From positions 124,001 to 188,000 of the forward strand of contig JAPTJF010000004.1 of the NCBI GenBank assembly GCA_029339195.1: a stretch of 64,000 bases of DNA. Reading direction: 5' to 3'. The first letter of the stretch is position 1. The number at the start of each line of letters is the position of its first letter. Shown one piece after another: positions 11,901 to 22,111 of the stretch. This stretch comes from Micractinium sp. NFX-FRZ. Its lineage: Eukaryota; Chlorophyta; Trebouxiophyceae; Chlorellales; Chlorellaceae. Below the pieces are notes generated by a model that saw only the letters and a list, made by a program, of their open reading frames with translations, ran no database searches and had not been told where the DNA came from. The position numbers and the translations under genes are program-made.

Positions 11901-13011
11901 AGGCAGCAGCACGTTGAGTGGCCGATGCGGCAGCAACCTGCTGAACGCCTGCCCACCACAGCCCTGCCCGCTTGCTCCCCCCTGCAAGCCCTGCTCCCTT
12001 GGAAAACCCTGCCGCCAGCACACTCCTCATGCAGCTGCCGCGGTGGGCTCTGTCGCCGCCACAGGGCATTGTTTAGCACCCTCGGGTAATACCCGTGGGC
12101 ACAGCCCTTAGGCCCTCACCTGAGTCCGCCTCATGCAGCCGCCCCTTGCGCCTGGCCTTGGCCTGAGAGTCGGCAGCCTGCCTGCCCTCCTTCTCCCCCT
12201 CGGCCACCTCCTTGCCCTCCTTCAGTTGCCCCTCTGCAGAGCTGGTCGCGGTGCTGGCAACGCCGTGGACCGAATCTGCGCGTTTCTCCATGCCGCCGTT
12301 GGTGCTGCTCTCCTCCGGCGGTGCTGCGGGTGGGGCAGGGTAGGGTGGTATCCCTAAGAAGTGGTTTCGCTTTCGCACAGCAAGTGAGGGCGACGAGCAA
12401 GCACAGCTCCTTGCAGGGCTTTTGGGGGGCATGCGCAGCGCCGTGCTATGTGCCTGCCAGAGGGGAGAAGTTGAGGGGGCACACCGCACACGAGCCGGGG
12501 CTCACCGTCTGTCGGCGTCAGTGGCAGCGACACGACGGCGATGAACTCCGGCAGCGTGAATGGGCGCACCAGGCTGCCGCGGTCCAGACCCCAGGCCAGA
12601 ATCTGCGGTCAGGAGGAGGAGGAAGGGGGCTGAGGTCGACGGGCAATGGCTGAGGTGGCGGGCGGCAGGGCGGCGCGTAGTACAAGAGGCGGGGAGTCTG
12701 CTTTATGACTAGGTATGCAGTGCAGGGACACTGACATTAAGATCCTGCCAGCGCCTTGCCTTGAGGTTGGTGAGGAAGCTGGTGACCACTCCCGCTGTGA
12801 AGGCCGACAGCACCTCTGTGCGGTTGAACAGCAGCGGGACGGCGAGGTTGAGCGCCCACACCGGCGCCGCAGCCAGCAGCCGTGGTGGTCCCGGCCGCCT
12901 GTCGCGCACAAACCACAGTGCTAGCGGGCCCAGCAGTGCGGCCCAGAGCAACCAGATGGCCAGGCGCGCCGGCCAGCTAAGCGCCAGAAGGGTCTCGAGC
13001 GGGGCGGTCAT
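8989..13011 (-). CDS. MBOAT wax synthase / sterol O-acyltransferase-like protein, tandem copy A
   Basis: Twelve exons: 13011-12760, 12602-12506, 12323-12120, 11809-11702, 11484-11368, 11095-11064, 10871-10823, 10385-10274, 10065-10023, 9852-9794, 9508-9453, 9140-8989; 426 aa. Members of the plant wax-synthase branch of MBOAT transfer fatty acyl groups from acyl-CoA to long-chain alcohols or sterols in the ER membrane. Seen: several hydrophobic membrane segments, the motif DFWSRRWNQ followed by LLLRSCVYDPLMEG, and the catalytic-type motif FTMSGLLHE (His at about 319). A hydrophilic Glu/Lys-rich loop fills exon 3. The ATG at 13011 was chosen because it aligns with copy B; the in-frame GTG upstream was ignored. 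The first intron uses a GC donor (aag|gcaagg), shared with copy B. Alcohol or sterol specificity cannot be told. Confidence 0.88.
11551..11622. repeat. GGGCA/GGACA minisatellite in an acyltransferase A intron
   Basis: The unit gggca (variants ggaca, ggcat) repeats for about 70 bp in the intron between exons 11809-11702 and 11484-11368. Confidence 0.9.
11647..11672. repeat. (CCAG)n microsatellite
   Basis: About 6.5 units of ccag, 30 nt inside the intron from the donor of exon 11809-11702 of acyltransferase copy A. Confidence 0.95.
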
Positions 13012-13630
13012 GCAGGCAACGATCAGCTTCACGCAGACGGTGGTTTTATCAAGTCGAGGACGAGGTTGAAGAATTTGAGGCGAGAAAGCTTGCGCTTAGC
13101 ATACGGTTTCGGCAGCTTCACTGGGCAGGAGCCTGCGGCGGCGCCAGCTGGATGGGTGATTGTGCGCGTCATGGATGCCCACTCCGCTTGTGCCACCATC
13201 CAGCATCATAGAAACACAGGATGCCCTACGGTGCACAAACTGAGCTGCATGGTTTCAAAAACTCAACATTACTTGGGTTGCATCGCAGCTGGCTGCCGCT
13301 GCCGGCGCAGCGCCACTGCAGGGCAAGCACGACTCTTTTACGGGGGCCTTCGCAGCAAGTTGCACTGCTACCGTTGGTAGGTGTCGCATGCGCTTTAAGC
13401 AACACCCGCGACCTGGGAGTACACAGTTACACAGCAACCGCCACAGGTGTAGTATAAGCAGCGCCAGGGCAGCCTCACGCATTGCTAGATGCAACAGGCA
13501 TGGCAAATGCCCCCAGTCAGGCTGCACAAAGGTCAAGCTGCATATCCACAGACTGCACACCCCTGAGCAAAGACGTATGTTGTGGCGCGCGCAGGAGCCA
13601 GGCCCACGCCCCCTGCCGCCACCTCGCTGC
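13012..13630. other. Spacer between the tandem acyltransferase genes
   Basis: About 620 bp separate the copy B stop from the copy A start, so it must hold the copy B 3' UTR and the copy A promoter. I see no coding exon. A minus-strand TGTAA lies at 13431-13427. Confidence 0.6.
13427..13431 (-). terminator. TGTAA poly(A) signal candidate for acyltransferase copy B
   Basis: TGTAA on the minus strand about 200 nt past the copy B stop codon. Motif match only. Confidence 0.45.
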
Positions 13631-14010
13631 TCAGTCCACCCAGCGCCCCAGGGCCGCCTTGGCCAAGCTGCGGTACGTGTCGGCAATGTTGATACCCCCC
13701 TGCTCCATGATGGAGAGGCCCCTGGGCAGCGTGGTGCCTGGCGCATTGAGCGGGGGGAACCAGGCCAGCGCCACCATGCTGTGGACGATGAGCTGGGTGA
13801 GGGCCCAGGCCAGCAGCGGGGGCATGCTGATGCCCGCCTTCCTGCATGCACGGAACAGGGCGCACACAGGGGCAGGGCGCAGGGTGTAAGCCCACGTCCT
13901 TTTGCCCAGCGCCTGCTGATGCATGTGCTCAGTGCCATCCATGCAGTGCTTCAGCATACAGGCCAGCTTATCTTGCACAACCTTGAAAACAAGCGGGTGA
14001 GTTCCCTGCC

Positions 14011-14081
<71 letters not shown>

Positions 14082-17062
14082 TTGTGCGCACATTGACCCG
14101 CTCGCCTGCCTCCCGGCAGGCGCACCCTTCCACTTGCCTGAACGCCTTCTTGCCCACGTTCTCGGCCACGATGATGACCCCCCAGATGACAAAGTGCCAG
14201 AACCACAGCAGGTGCGGGCTGAAGCGGTGGGTGGCGTACCTGCGAGCTCGAGGGAAGGCAGGCAGGCAGGCAGGCGGGGTGGGGTAGGGGTGGGGTGGGG
14301 TGGGTAGGGTGGGCAGGCAAGTTATGTCCAGGCTTGGGCTAGCGGGAGAAAAGCCTGGCAGGCAGTGCCAGCAGTCCTGGCACTCTGCCCCATCACAACA
14401 CAGAGTGCGGTACTTGATGCTCACCAGAACAGGCCCTCGTGCAGCAGGCCGCTCATGGTGAAGGATGCCAGCAGGCCCAGCAGGCGTCGCATGGGGGAGA
14501 AGGCCGCAAACTCGCCGGGCCGGCGCACCAGGTGGCCTGCGGGTCAGGAGGGGGTCGAGGAAGGTGGTCACCAGGCTGCAGGCTGTACCGGGTAGGCGGG
14601 TTGAGTTGCCGAAGCACGGCCTTCCATGCCTGCCTGCCTCCAACACGCGTCAAGCTGGCTCAAACTTTGAAGGGGGAGCTGTGCAGCAGAGGGCCCTGCC
14701 CCTCACTCTGAATGCACGTCCACCCTCCCACGGGTATGCAGGGCGCCCGCTGTCTGGCATGCGGGGCGCTTACCCTCCATGATTGGGTCGTACACAATGT
14801 TCCTCAGCAGGTTGCTCACAATCTGCAGGGGAGGGTGGGGCTCACAGCTTGCTCGGAATGCTGGCCAGTACTTGGAGGGAGGGCGGGAAGGGGAAAGAGC
14901 AGGCGGGGGAGGGGCAGGTGGGGTGGCTCAGTGGTAAGGGCGGGCGACGTGGGCCAGGCAGCAAGATGAGGCTCAGACCAGTGTGCTGCTGGCGTCCCAC
15001 CTGGTTCCAGCGGCGCGACCAGAAGTCGTTAACTGCAGGGGAGATCAGAGAGAGGAGGCACGGGGACAGGAGGGAGGCAGTGAGTGCGGGCCAAGTGCGT
15101 GTCGGCCACAGCCGCACACAGTCAGCAGCCTGGACTGCCGCTGCAGCCATGGCCGCCTGCGGTGCCTTCCAAGCTCCCCAACCAACCAGCGCTGATGTAG
15201 CTGAGCTCAGCCACTCGCCAGACAACCACAGCGCCCGCTCGCTCGCTCAGTGCGACACAGCGGGAATCACAGCGTGCACCGGAATTGCATGAATCACAAC
15301 ACCCTGCCCAGCGGGCTGCCAGGGGCGCACCCACCGGAGGAGGAGAGGTAGAAGTTTTCAAAGTGGGGGGCCACCGGCATACGCAGGGCGGTGGTGACCA
15401 TGGCGGCCAGTAGGTCGCAGCCGATGGAGAGGAAGAGGTAGACGGTGTTGGCTGCAAGGGGGGAGGGTCAGGTGAGTGTTGAGAGCGGGAGTGGGGGGAC
15501 GGATGGGTGTACGGAGGTCTGCCGGCGAGACCGGGAGGGGAGAGGGGGCTAGCAGGCTGGCTGCAAGAGGCTCATGAGCAGCAGAGGTCAAAGGAGGCGC
15601 TGGGCAAGGAAAGGCTGGCTGGCTGGGGCAGGTCTCAGGCAACTGCGGGCAGTGGCACAGCAGGGCAGGGCACAGCAAGGCAGAGCAGGACAGGGCAGGC
15701 CAAGCTGCCAGAAGGGATGCCAGGCCAGCAGGAGCATTGAAGGACCAGGACCGCAACTCGTTCAAAACGGCAGCTCGCTTCGAGCGGCAAACTCACTCTG
15801 AACGATGACCTTAGGGATGGGGTGCAGGGAGTAGGTGTTCAGAATGTGCACCACCACAGCCAGCCCCACCGCCTTGGCCACAAAGCGCACAAACAGTGCG
15901 CTGGCTGCACGCACGCGCACGGGGGAGTGCAGGGATGGGGTGGGAGTTGAGCAGCCGTGCCAGTCTGACACGGCATAGTGCGCAGTGCGACGGGCGCACA
16001 CAGGGGAGCAGCTGTGCAGCAGCTGGGTGGCAGGCCGTCCTGCCTGCCTGATCCACCCTGCCGCCCCTGCATCCTGGGACCAGCAACCCACACACACATC
16101 AGCTGGGCTGGCTCAGTTGGCACCACCTCCCCCACCTGCCACCCCTCCCACTCTCCCTCACCCGACTCCTTCTCATGCACCCGCCCCTTGCGCCTGGCCT
16201 TGGCCTGAGACTCGGCAGCTGGCTCGCCCTCCCCTGTGGCTGTGCTGGCTGCTGTTGCGCTGTCGCCGCCGGCCGTTGCGTCCCCGCTCTTCTGTGTGTC
16301 GCCGCCGTTGGTGCCGCTCTCCTCCAGGGCTGCAGGGGTGGTTTGCGGCAGGTGGTGCTACCCGTTGTTGTAGAGCACAGAAGCGAGGTGAGTGCAACTT
16401 CTGCCCAGGAGCACGGGCTCTGAGGTCGTGTGTGCAAGGGTCCACCACTGAGGACACGCCAGATCAGCATCCACAACCCAGAGCGGGACGAAGACGAGGG
16501 GGCACCCTTCAACCGCACAACGCAGCTCACTTTCTGTGGGCGTGACGGGCAGAGAAACGACAGCCATGAACTGCGGCAGCGTGAGTGGGCGGATCAAGCT
16601 GCCACGGTCCATTATCCACGCCAGGATCTGTGGAGGGGGAGTAGCAGGGGGAGGCGGAGTAAGGTTGCCAACTGCAGGCCGGGGTTCAGGCCACGGGGCG
16701 CAGAGCGTTGGTGCAGCCACGTCTGCAAGTGGAAGCCTCCCAGATGCCCTGACCAGCCAGGTTCCTCCCCCAGCTTGCAGTGCGCGGTGCTGCCTTGCCT
16801 TGAGGTTTGTCAGGAAGCTGGTGGCCACCCCGACCATGAATGCCGAAAGCACTTCAGAGCGGTCAAACATGAGCGGGACGGCCAGATTGACCGCCACGAT
16901 CGGCGCCGCCGCCAGCAGGCGGGCCGCCCCCGGCCGCTTGTTGCGCACGAGCCACAACAACAGCGGGCCGATAAAGGAGGCCCACAGCAGCCAGACGAGC
17001 CCGCGCTGGGGCCAGGTAAGAGCCAGAAGGCTCGACAGAGGTGAGGTGAGGCACGAGGTCAT
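13631..17062 (-). CDS. MBOAT wax synthase / sterol O-acyltransferase-like protein, tandem copy B
   Basis: Ten exons: 17062-16799, 16627-16531, 16329-16162, 15904-15797, 15451-15335, 15032-15001, 14822-14774, 14536-14425, 14239-14138, 13841-13631; 419 aa. Same family, motifs and topology as its downstream neighbour: DFWSRRWNQ, then LLRNIVYDPIMEG, then FTMSGLLHEGLFW (His at about 311). Exons 2 and 4-8 have exactly the same lengths as in copy A (97, 108, 117, 32, 49, 112 bp). Exon 9 (102 bp) equals copy A exons 9+10 (43+59), and exon 10 (211 bp) corresponds to copy A exons 11+12 (56+152). Copy B thus lacks two introns that copy A has. Two donors are GC (after 16799 and 14138). Divergence is greatest in the N-terminus and in the hydrophilic exon 3 loop. 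Confidence 0.88.
14012..14080. repeat. (GT)n microsatellite, about 34 units
   Basis: An uninterrupted GT run, read as CA on the transcribed minus strand. It lies in the last intron of acyltransferase copy B, about 57 nt downstream of a GC-type donor. Confidence 0.98.
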
Positions 17063-17896
17063 GGTCGCCGGAACGAAGCTCGGCTTGAGGTTTTGTGAAA
17101 AAGAACGCGAGGGGGTAGTGTTGAAGAGAGTGAGGCTACGATTGGTTAGGGTTGGCGCACGGTTTAGGCGGTTTGGCAGGGGCCGCGACGGCGGTGCCCG
17201 CCACCTGGCGTCACGACGGCGTCTTGCCCTGCGCTGTCCTTCTCTCCTTCTGTCCCCCATCTTCCCTCTCCCGCTGGGACGTTGGGGTGTTTCGAGCCAC
17301 CGGCCCTCCGTTGCACGGTTCGCATGCTGCATGGGCTGGGCTGCACTGGCGGGGAACACACGCTGCACTGCATAGTGGCCGCCAGCGGCTGCTCCTGTCC
17401 GGAAGGGGGCGTCAGTCGGGCGTGTTGCTACAGGATGCAGGGGCAGTTGCAAGCCGAATGATGTGATGGTTGTGCGTAACGTATCAGTGATTCAAGGGTG
17501 GTGGCAAAAGACTGATGTGTGGGATGTGGCAGAGACGGGAATCTGGGTGGTTCGCAAGCGACAAGCAGGGCAGGTGCAATGGATCACTGGTGTGAACATT
17601 CCATTGATACATTCCAGGGCTTATAACGTGCCAGGCAGCTGGCATACCCAATGAAAGGTTGTACGGAAACAACAGCAGCAGCAGGATAACAGCGAAAAGG
17701 GAAAGGGTACAAGCCGACGGTATGCGGGTCGAGGAAGCCAACAAGATAACGAGGGCACCGGTCAGCAGCCATCCCAGCAACGAAGCTCAAGCTGCCACCC
17801 GCACGCCGCTACTTAGCGGCCGTGCTGCTCGGTGACATAATAACGCTCAATCATTCAGTTGGGCTGCGGTGCCAGCCCACCTTGCAGCTGCGCACG
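17063..17896. other. Intergenic region upstream of acyltransferase copy B
   Basis: No coding exon is supported. It should contain the copy B promoter and the 3' UTR of the single-pass membrane protein gene. Bases 17470-17700 are less GC-rich than their surroundings. No TGTAA was seen. Confidence 0.5.
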
Positions 17897-19337
17897 CTAC
17901 CGCTGAGCATTGGCTGCTGCATCACCTCTGCTGCCAGCATTGCTGCTGCTGCTGCCCGGCAAGTCGCCAGCCTGCTCGCCCCCGAGCTGCTGCGCCTGCG
18001 TGTCGGCCGGCTGCCTGGCGTCGCTGCTGCGCCTGCCGCCGCCGCTGCTGCTGCTGCTGCTGCGATGGGGGGTGCTGGAGCTGGGGCCGCTGCTGCTGGG
18101 CCCGCTGCTGCTGCTGGTGCTCACCCGCATGCTGCTCCCCTTGGCGTCTGTGCTCACGTCGTCCTTTGTTGAGAAAGCAAAGGCCAGGGAGCTGTCTGGC
18201 ATCTGTATAATCACAAGCTCGGCCTCTTTGGTGGGCGCCAGCGGGAGAGCAGCTGCCGCCGCCGCCGCTGCAGGGTGCAGGTGAGGGTGATGCAGCAGTG
18301 GGAGGCAGGAGGTGGCAGGCACGCAGCTGCGGCGCGACGTGTGGTCTGTTTTCGAGCACGTGCAGTCTGCAACAGTGCCCCAGTGCACCAACGCCGGCAC
18401 CACAGCACATGCAGCACGGGCTGCAGACGAGCGCTGCGACAGGGCAGACTGCTGGCGGGCCTCAGCTGCGTGGCAACACAATCGCCGCACAGCATGGCAG
18501 TCGCACACCTGCCGCCGCCCGCCGCCGCTCCTCGCCCTGCTCCTCCTCCTCGTCGCGGCGCCGCCCGGTGCAGTGCCCCCGTTGGTGCATGATGTAAGCC
18601 ACAGCAATGAAGACGATGCCCGCCACCAGTATGCCAATGTAGATGCCTGCAGCGTCGAAGGTGGGAGCGCATGGCAGCCAGGAGCACAGCAGGCAGCGTG
18701 GGGACCACAGCAGGGCAGACAGCAGGGCGGACAGCATGACATGGGCCAAGTGTGCGGGCTGGTGCCCCCCCTGAGGCAGCCACCTAAGCTGCACCAGCCA
18801 GGAGGCACTCACCGGCACGGTTTCCAGAGAAAGGGTTCACCACTCTCCACTGCAGTGGGGGAGGCCGATGTGCAAACAGGGAGGTGAGGCAGAGCACCAG
18901 TGCAACTTCACGCACGTTTTGGACAGGGTGGCAGTCTGGCCACAGAACTGGCCGCCACCTGGCGGCCCTGCCACTTGCCCATCCAACTTGGAGAACAAAG
19001 TTGGGTCACATGTCCATTCTGCCATTGCCTGCCATTGTTGCGATTAACTTCTCTTGCAACTCCTATCCTTCTCACCCACCTGCGGGCCCTGGAACTCTGG
19101 AGGCGGGGGGCTGGGCCGCGGCGGGGGTGGCGGGGGTGGCGGAGGGGTTTGACCTGGACCTGGGCTTGGACCGAGAACCTCGACAACATGCGGCATCTGG
19201 TAGTCCCCAAAGCCGTGCAGCAGCGCGCGCCGTGGCCCGGGCGACGCCGCCGCGGCGGCCACGCCCGCTGCCGCCACCGCCAGCCAGGTGGCCCACCTCA
19301 GCTGGCATTTCAGCTGCTGGTGGCTGCGCATGGGCAT
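17897..19337 (-). CDS. Unrecognised single-pass (type I) membrane protein with proline-rich ectodomain
   Basis: Five exons: 19337-19080, 19028-18912, 18849-18813, 18646-18509, 18267-17897; 306 aa. Not recognised. In order: an N-terminal hydrophobic Ala-rich segment that could be a signal peptide (ATWLAVAAAGVAAAAAS), a Pro-rich stretch ([16 protein letters not shown]), and a short Cys-containing region (CDPTLFSKLDG...FCGQTATLSKTC). Then come WRVVNPFSGNRA, one strong membrane segment (GIYIGILVAGIVFIAVAYIM), a charged stop-transfer (RRRDEEEEQGEERRR) and a Ser/Gly-rich tail. The predicted layout is signal, wall-like Pro-rich stalk, membrane anchor, cytosolic tail. The first two introns are very short (51 and 62 bp), so the exon 2 and 3 boundaries are the weakest part. 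It is divergent from the Lys/Ala-rich gene, with 278 bp between start codons. Confidence 0.65.
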
Positions 19338-19615
19338 GTCGCCTATTCCCCCTCGCAAAGGGGGACGCGGGTGGCGTGGGAGAAAGCTGCCGGTCGCCGC
19401 GTTCCGCGCAAGTGGTCGCGAGACCGCCGTTCACCCTTCACAAAGACTTGCAAGACCAATGGTGTGCTCTGATCAGGGTTTACAAGCGATTCTTTGGTGA
19501 GACCTGCAGTACTCGCCCTGCTGGCAGCTCAGCGCGCAGCACGCTCAAAATTGCTTCCTCAGCTCCCGACAGCCCCTGGCTCTCACGTCATTCGGCAGCC
19601 GCGCGCGACGTCACG

Positions 19616-21553
19616 ATGGCACAGGCCAAGCCGACCGGGCGGCTCACTTTGGCCAAGAAGCCCGTGTCGAATGGGGAGGTCCAGGCTGGGGTGCAGCAGA
19701 TAGAGATCGGGACCGCAATGGCCGTGGTGCTAGCCGGCGCTCCGCCGTCAGCGGAGGAGGCGGCGCTTGCGGGCCTCGTGGGCCTGGCGGCGGCGCAGGG
19801 CGGCACCGCCGACGGCGCCGCAGCAGCTGGTGGCGAGGCCAGCCCGCAGCAGGCGCCAGCGCCGCCGCCGCCGCAGCAGGCAACGGGCAGTGGGAAGAAG
19901 CGCAAGGCAGTGGAGTCGCCGCCAGCAGGCATGGCAGGAGCAGCGACGGGAGCCGTGCCGGCCACGGAGCGGCAGTCCACAGGCGGCCGCAGCCGACGGG
20001 CGGCGGCGAGCTGCAAGCCCGCAAAGGAGGCGCACGACAGCTGGAGCAGCGAGGAGGAGGCCAGCGAGGAGGAGGTCACCAAGGGTGAGTGGTGCAGGAT
20101 GGGCGGGTCAGGCTGGGCTGCTTGTCCAGGAGCACAGCCCTGGTGGTGCTTGACGCAGCGTGTATGTCAGCTGGGTGCTGCATCTGCGCCGCAGCCAATC
20201 GCACCAGCCAATGGATTGACCGTCCCGAGCGCTTAGTCAAACAGAGCTGATGGGAGCATCATTGTGTGTCTGCCATTGCTGAGTACCCTTGTCAGCCCAG
20301 CTCCAGCACTTGTTGAAGCTCCTTTGTGGGTGCTGCCGCTCCGCTGTAGCCCGATCCTTCCCGGCCTTCCACCCGCAGGCGGCGGCGAGGAGTCTGATTT
20401 CGCACCCTCAGAGCCAGATTCAGAGTCGGATCCAGAGTCAGAGGTGCTGTCAGAGGATAGCGATGATGACTTTGCGCTGTCAGGTGGGCCACGTTGCAAT
20501 TGTTACGTTGTGGCAGCCGGCCGCCATGCTGGGTGCGTAAGCCGCCCTGACTCTCACTGCTGGCGCTTTCGTGTACGTGGGTGCTGGAAGTTTGATCTTC
20601 ATTTGGCGAATGGATGTGGGTGCTGGCATGTTTATGGAAAAAAATGATGCTAGTGGGTGCTGGGCATTTGGCTCCGATGGGTGCTGGGTGTGACATCGCG
20701 TTTTGAAGCTTGTCCGCTTTCCTTCTTCTGTGCGTTCAAGCTCTCCTCTGCTGCCTTCCCTGTCAATGTGCCCCCTGCAGACGACGACAGCCCCAAGAAG
20801 AAGAGCAAGGCCAAGGGCAAGGGAGGCAAGGGCAAGCAGCCGGCAGCAGCAGTCAAGGGCAAAAGCGGTGCGGCTGCGCCGGGGGCTGGCAAGGGCAAGG
20901 CCGGCGCCGCAGCGGCAGCAAAGGGCAAGGCCAGCGCCGCAGCGGCAGCAGCAAAGGGACGGGGCGGGGTCAGCGCTGCGGCAGCGCCGGCAGTCAAGAA
21001 GCCGCCAGCCTCTAAGAGGGCGGCTGGGGCGGCGGCGGTAGGGGCAGCCAAGCCTGCAGCCAAGCCGGCGGCAGCGGCCTCTGGGCCAGGCAAGAAGATG
21101 GGGGCGGGCGCGGCGGGCGCGCCCAAGCCCTCCGCAGCAGCAGCAGCGGCAGCGGCAGCGGGGGCTGGGCCATCCACCTACCAGCAGCAGCAGGAGCAGG
21201 AGGAGGAGGACGCAGAGGGGATGGAGGTGGAGGTGGCAGTGCCGGCGGCAGTGCCGGCAGCAGCGGGCCCCGCTGCCAAGAAAGCAAAGCAGCTGCACAA
21301 GCCAGCGGCTGCAGGGGCGGCGCCCAAGGCAGCGGCAGCCCCCAAGCTGGTGATGCCGCGCAAGCCGATGGCGGCAGCGCAGCCCAAGGCGGGGGCAGTG
21401 GCCACAGCGATGGCGGCAGCGGGGGGCACACTCACTGCAGTGGGCACAGCCATGGGCACAGGTCTGAAAAAGATGTGGGGTGCCGGGAACCGCAACAAGC
21501 CGATCCAGCCGCTGGCAGGAGTGCGCGTGGCGGGGCTGCGCCGCAAGAAGTAA
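19616..21553 (+). CDS. Lys/Ala-rich basic protein, probably nuclear, function unknown
   Basis: Three exons: 19616-20084, 20379-20483, 20781-21553; 448 aa. Not recognised. Seen: an Ala/Pro/Gln-rich N-terminal third with a KKRK basic patch, then an acidic Ser/Glu/Asp block (SSEEEASEEE, and SDFAPSEPDSESDPESE filling exon 2). A long lysine/alanine-rich region follows, built of KGK and PKAAA-like units (KKKSKAKGKGGKGK). The protein ends in a conserved-looking basic tail, NRNKPIQPLAGVRVAGLRRKK. The composition suggests chromatin or nucleic-acid binding, as in linker-histone tails, but no folded domain is visible. The tail faintly recalls RAD51AP1-type C-termini; that is speculation. The ATG follows an in-frame open region and was chosen as the first Met of the coding block. 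Confidence 0.65.
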
Positions 21554-21843
21554 GTGGCATGGCGGTGCAGGTGTCCCGCAGCAGCACTGCGGCAATGTGG
21601 GGCAGCCAGCAGTGCCAGCAGCGCCGCCAGCCGACAGCAGAGAGGCTGCGGCACGCGGGAAGCAGCGGCAGTGCCTCAAAGAGGTGCACCCCTGCACCTG
21701 CTGGCACGCTGCGCAAGGAAGCAGTGCATGGGTGGGACAGCAGCGAGTCCTCTCACCACAGCTGGGTCCTTAGCACGCTAGCCCCTCCTTTCGCACCAGA
21801 CGCCAGGCGCTCCTAAATCATGTCTTCTTTTGTCAAGCGTCGC

Positions 21844-21848
21844 TTACA
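21844..21848 (-). terminator. TGTAA poly(A) signal candidate for the clathrin-motif gene
   Basis: Minus-strand TGTAA about 265 nt past the stop at 22112. Motif match only. Confidence 0.35.
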
Positions 21849-21884
21849 CTCTGCTGCACCCTGTTCTCAGTTGGGTGCTGAGCA

Positions 21885-21889
21885 TGTAA
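21885..21889 (+). terminator. TGTAA poly(A) signal candidate for the Lys/Ala-rich gene
   Basis: Plus-strand TGTAA about 330 nt past the stop at 21553. Together with the minus-strand motif at 21844-21848 it implies overlapping 3' UTRs. Motif match only. Confidence 0.4.
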
Positions 21890-22111
21890 CCCTTTATTCT
21901 CGTTTGTACGTGTATGACAATGTGGCATGGCATTTGCCTGTTTCTGACAGGACCGACTCTATGCAACAGATCACAAGCAGTACTGCACGCAGTACGTGCG
22001 GCAGCCGGGGGTGCGCTGACACTGAATGTGGCGGCCTGGGTCAGCACGGAATGGGGCAGCCCGCTGTGCCACGCTATGCCTAGTCTTCAGCTGCCCAGCC
22101 GGAGGGATCCA

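Larger units (their letters stand above)
21554..22111. other. Convergent 3' intergenic region
   Basis: This holds the 3' ends of the Lys/Ala-rich gene (+) and the clathrin-motif gene (-). No coding exon is supported. It contains TGTAA on the plus strand at 21885-21889 and on the minus strand at 21848-21844. Confidence 0.6.

Noticed and set aside
18884..20236. A 450-codon plus-strand frame running upstream of 19616
   Set aside because: Its 5' part is antisense to the membrane-protein exons and lacks coding character; coding starts at the 19616 ATG.
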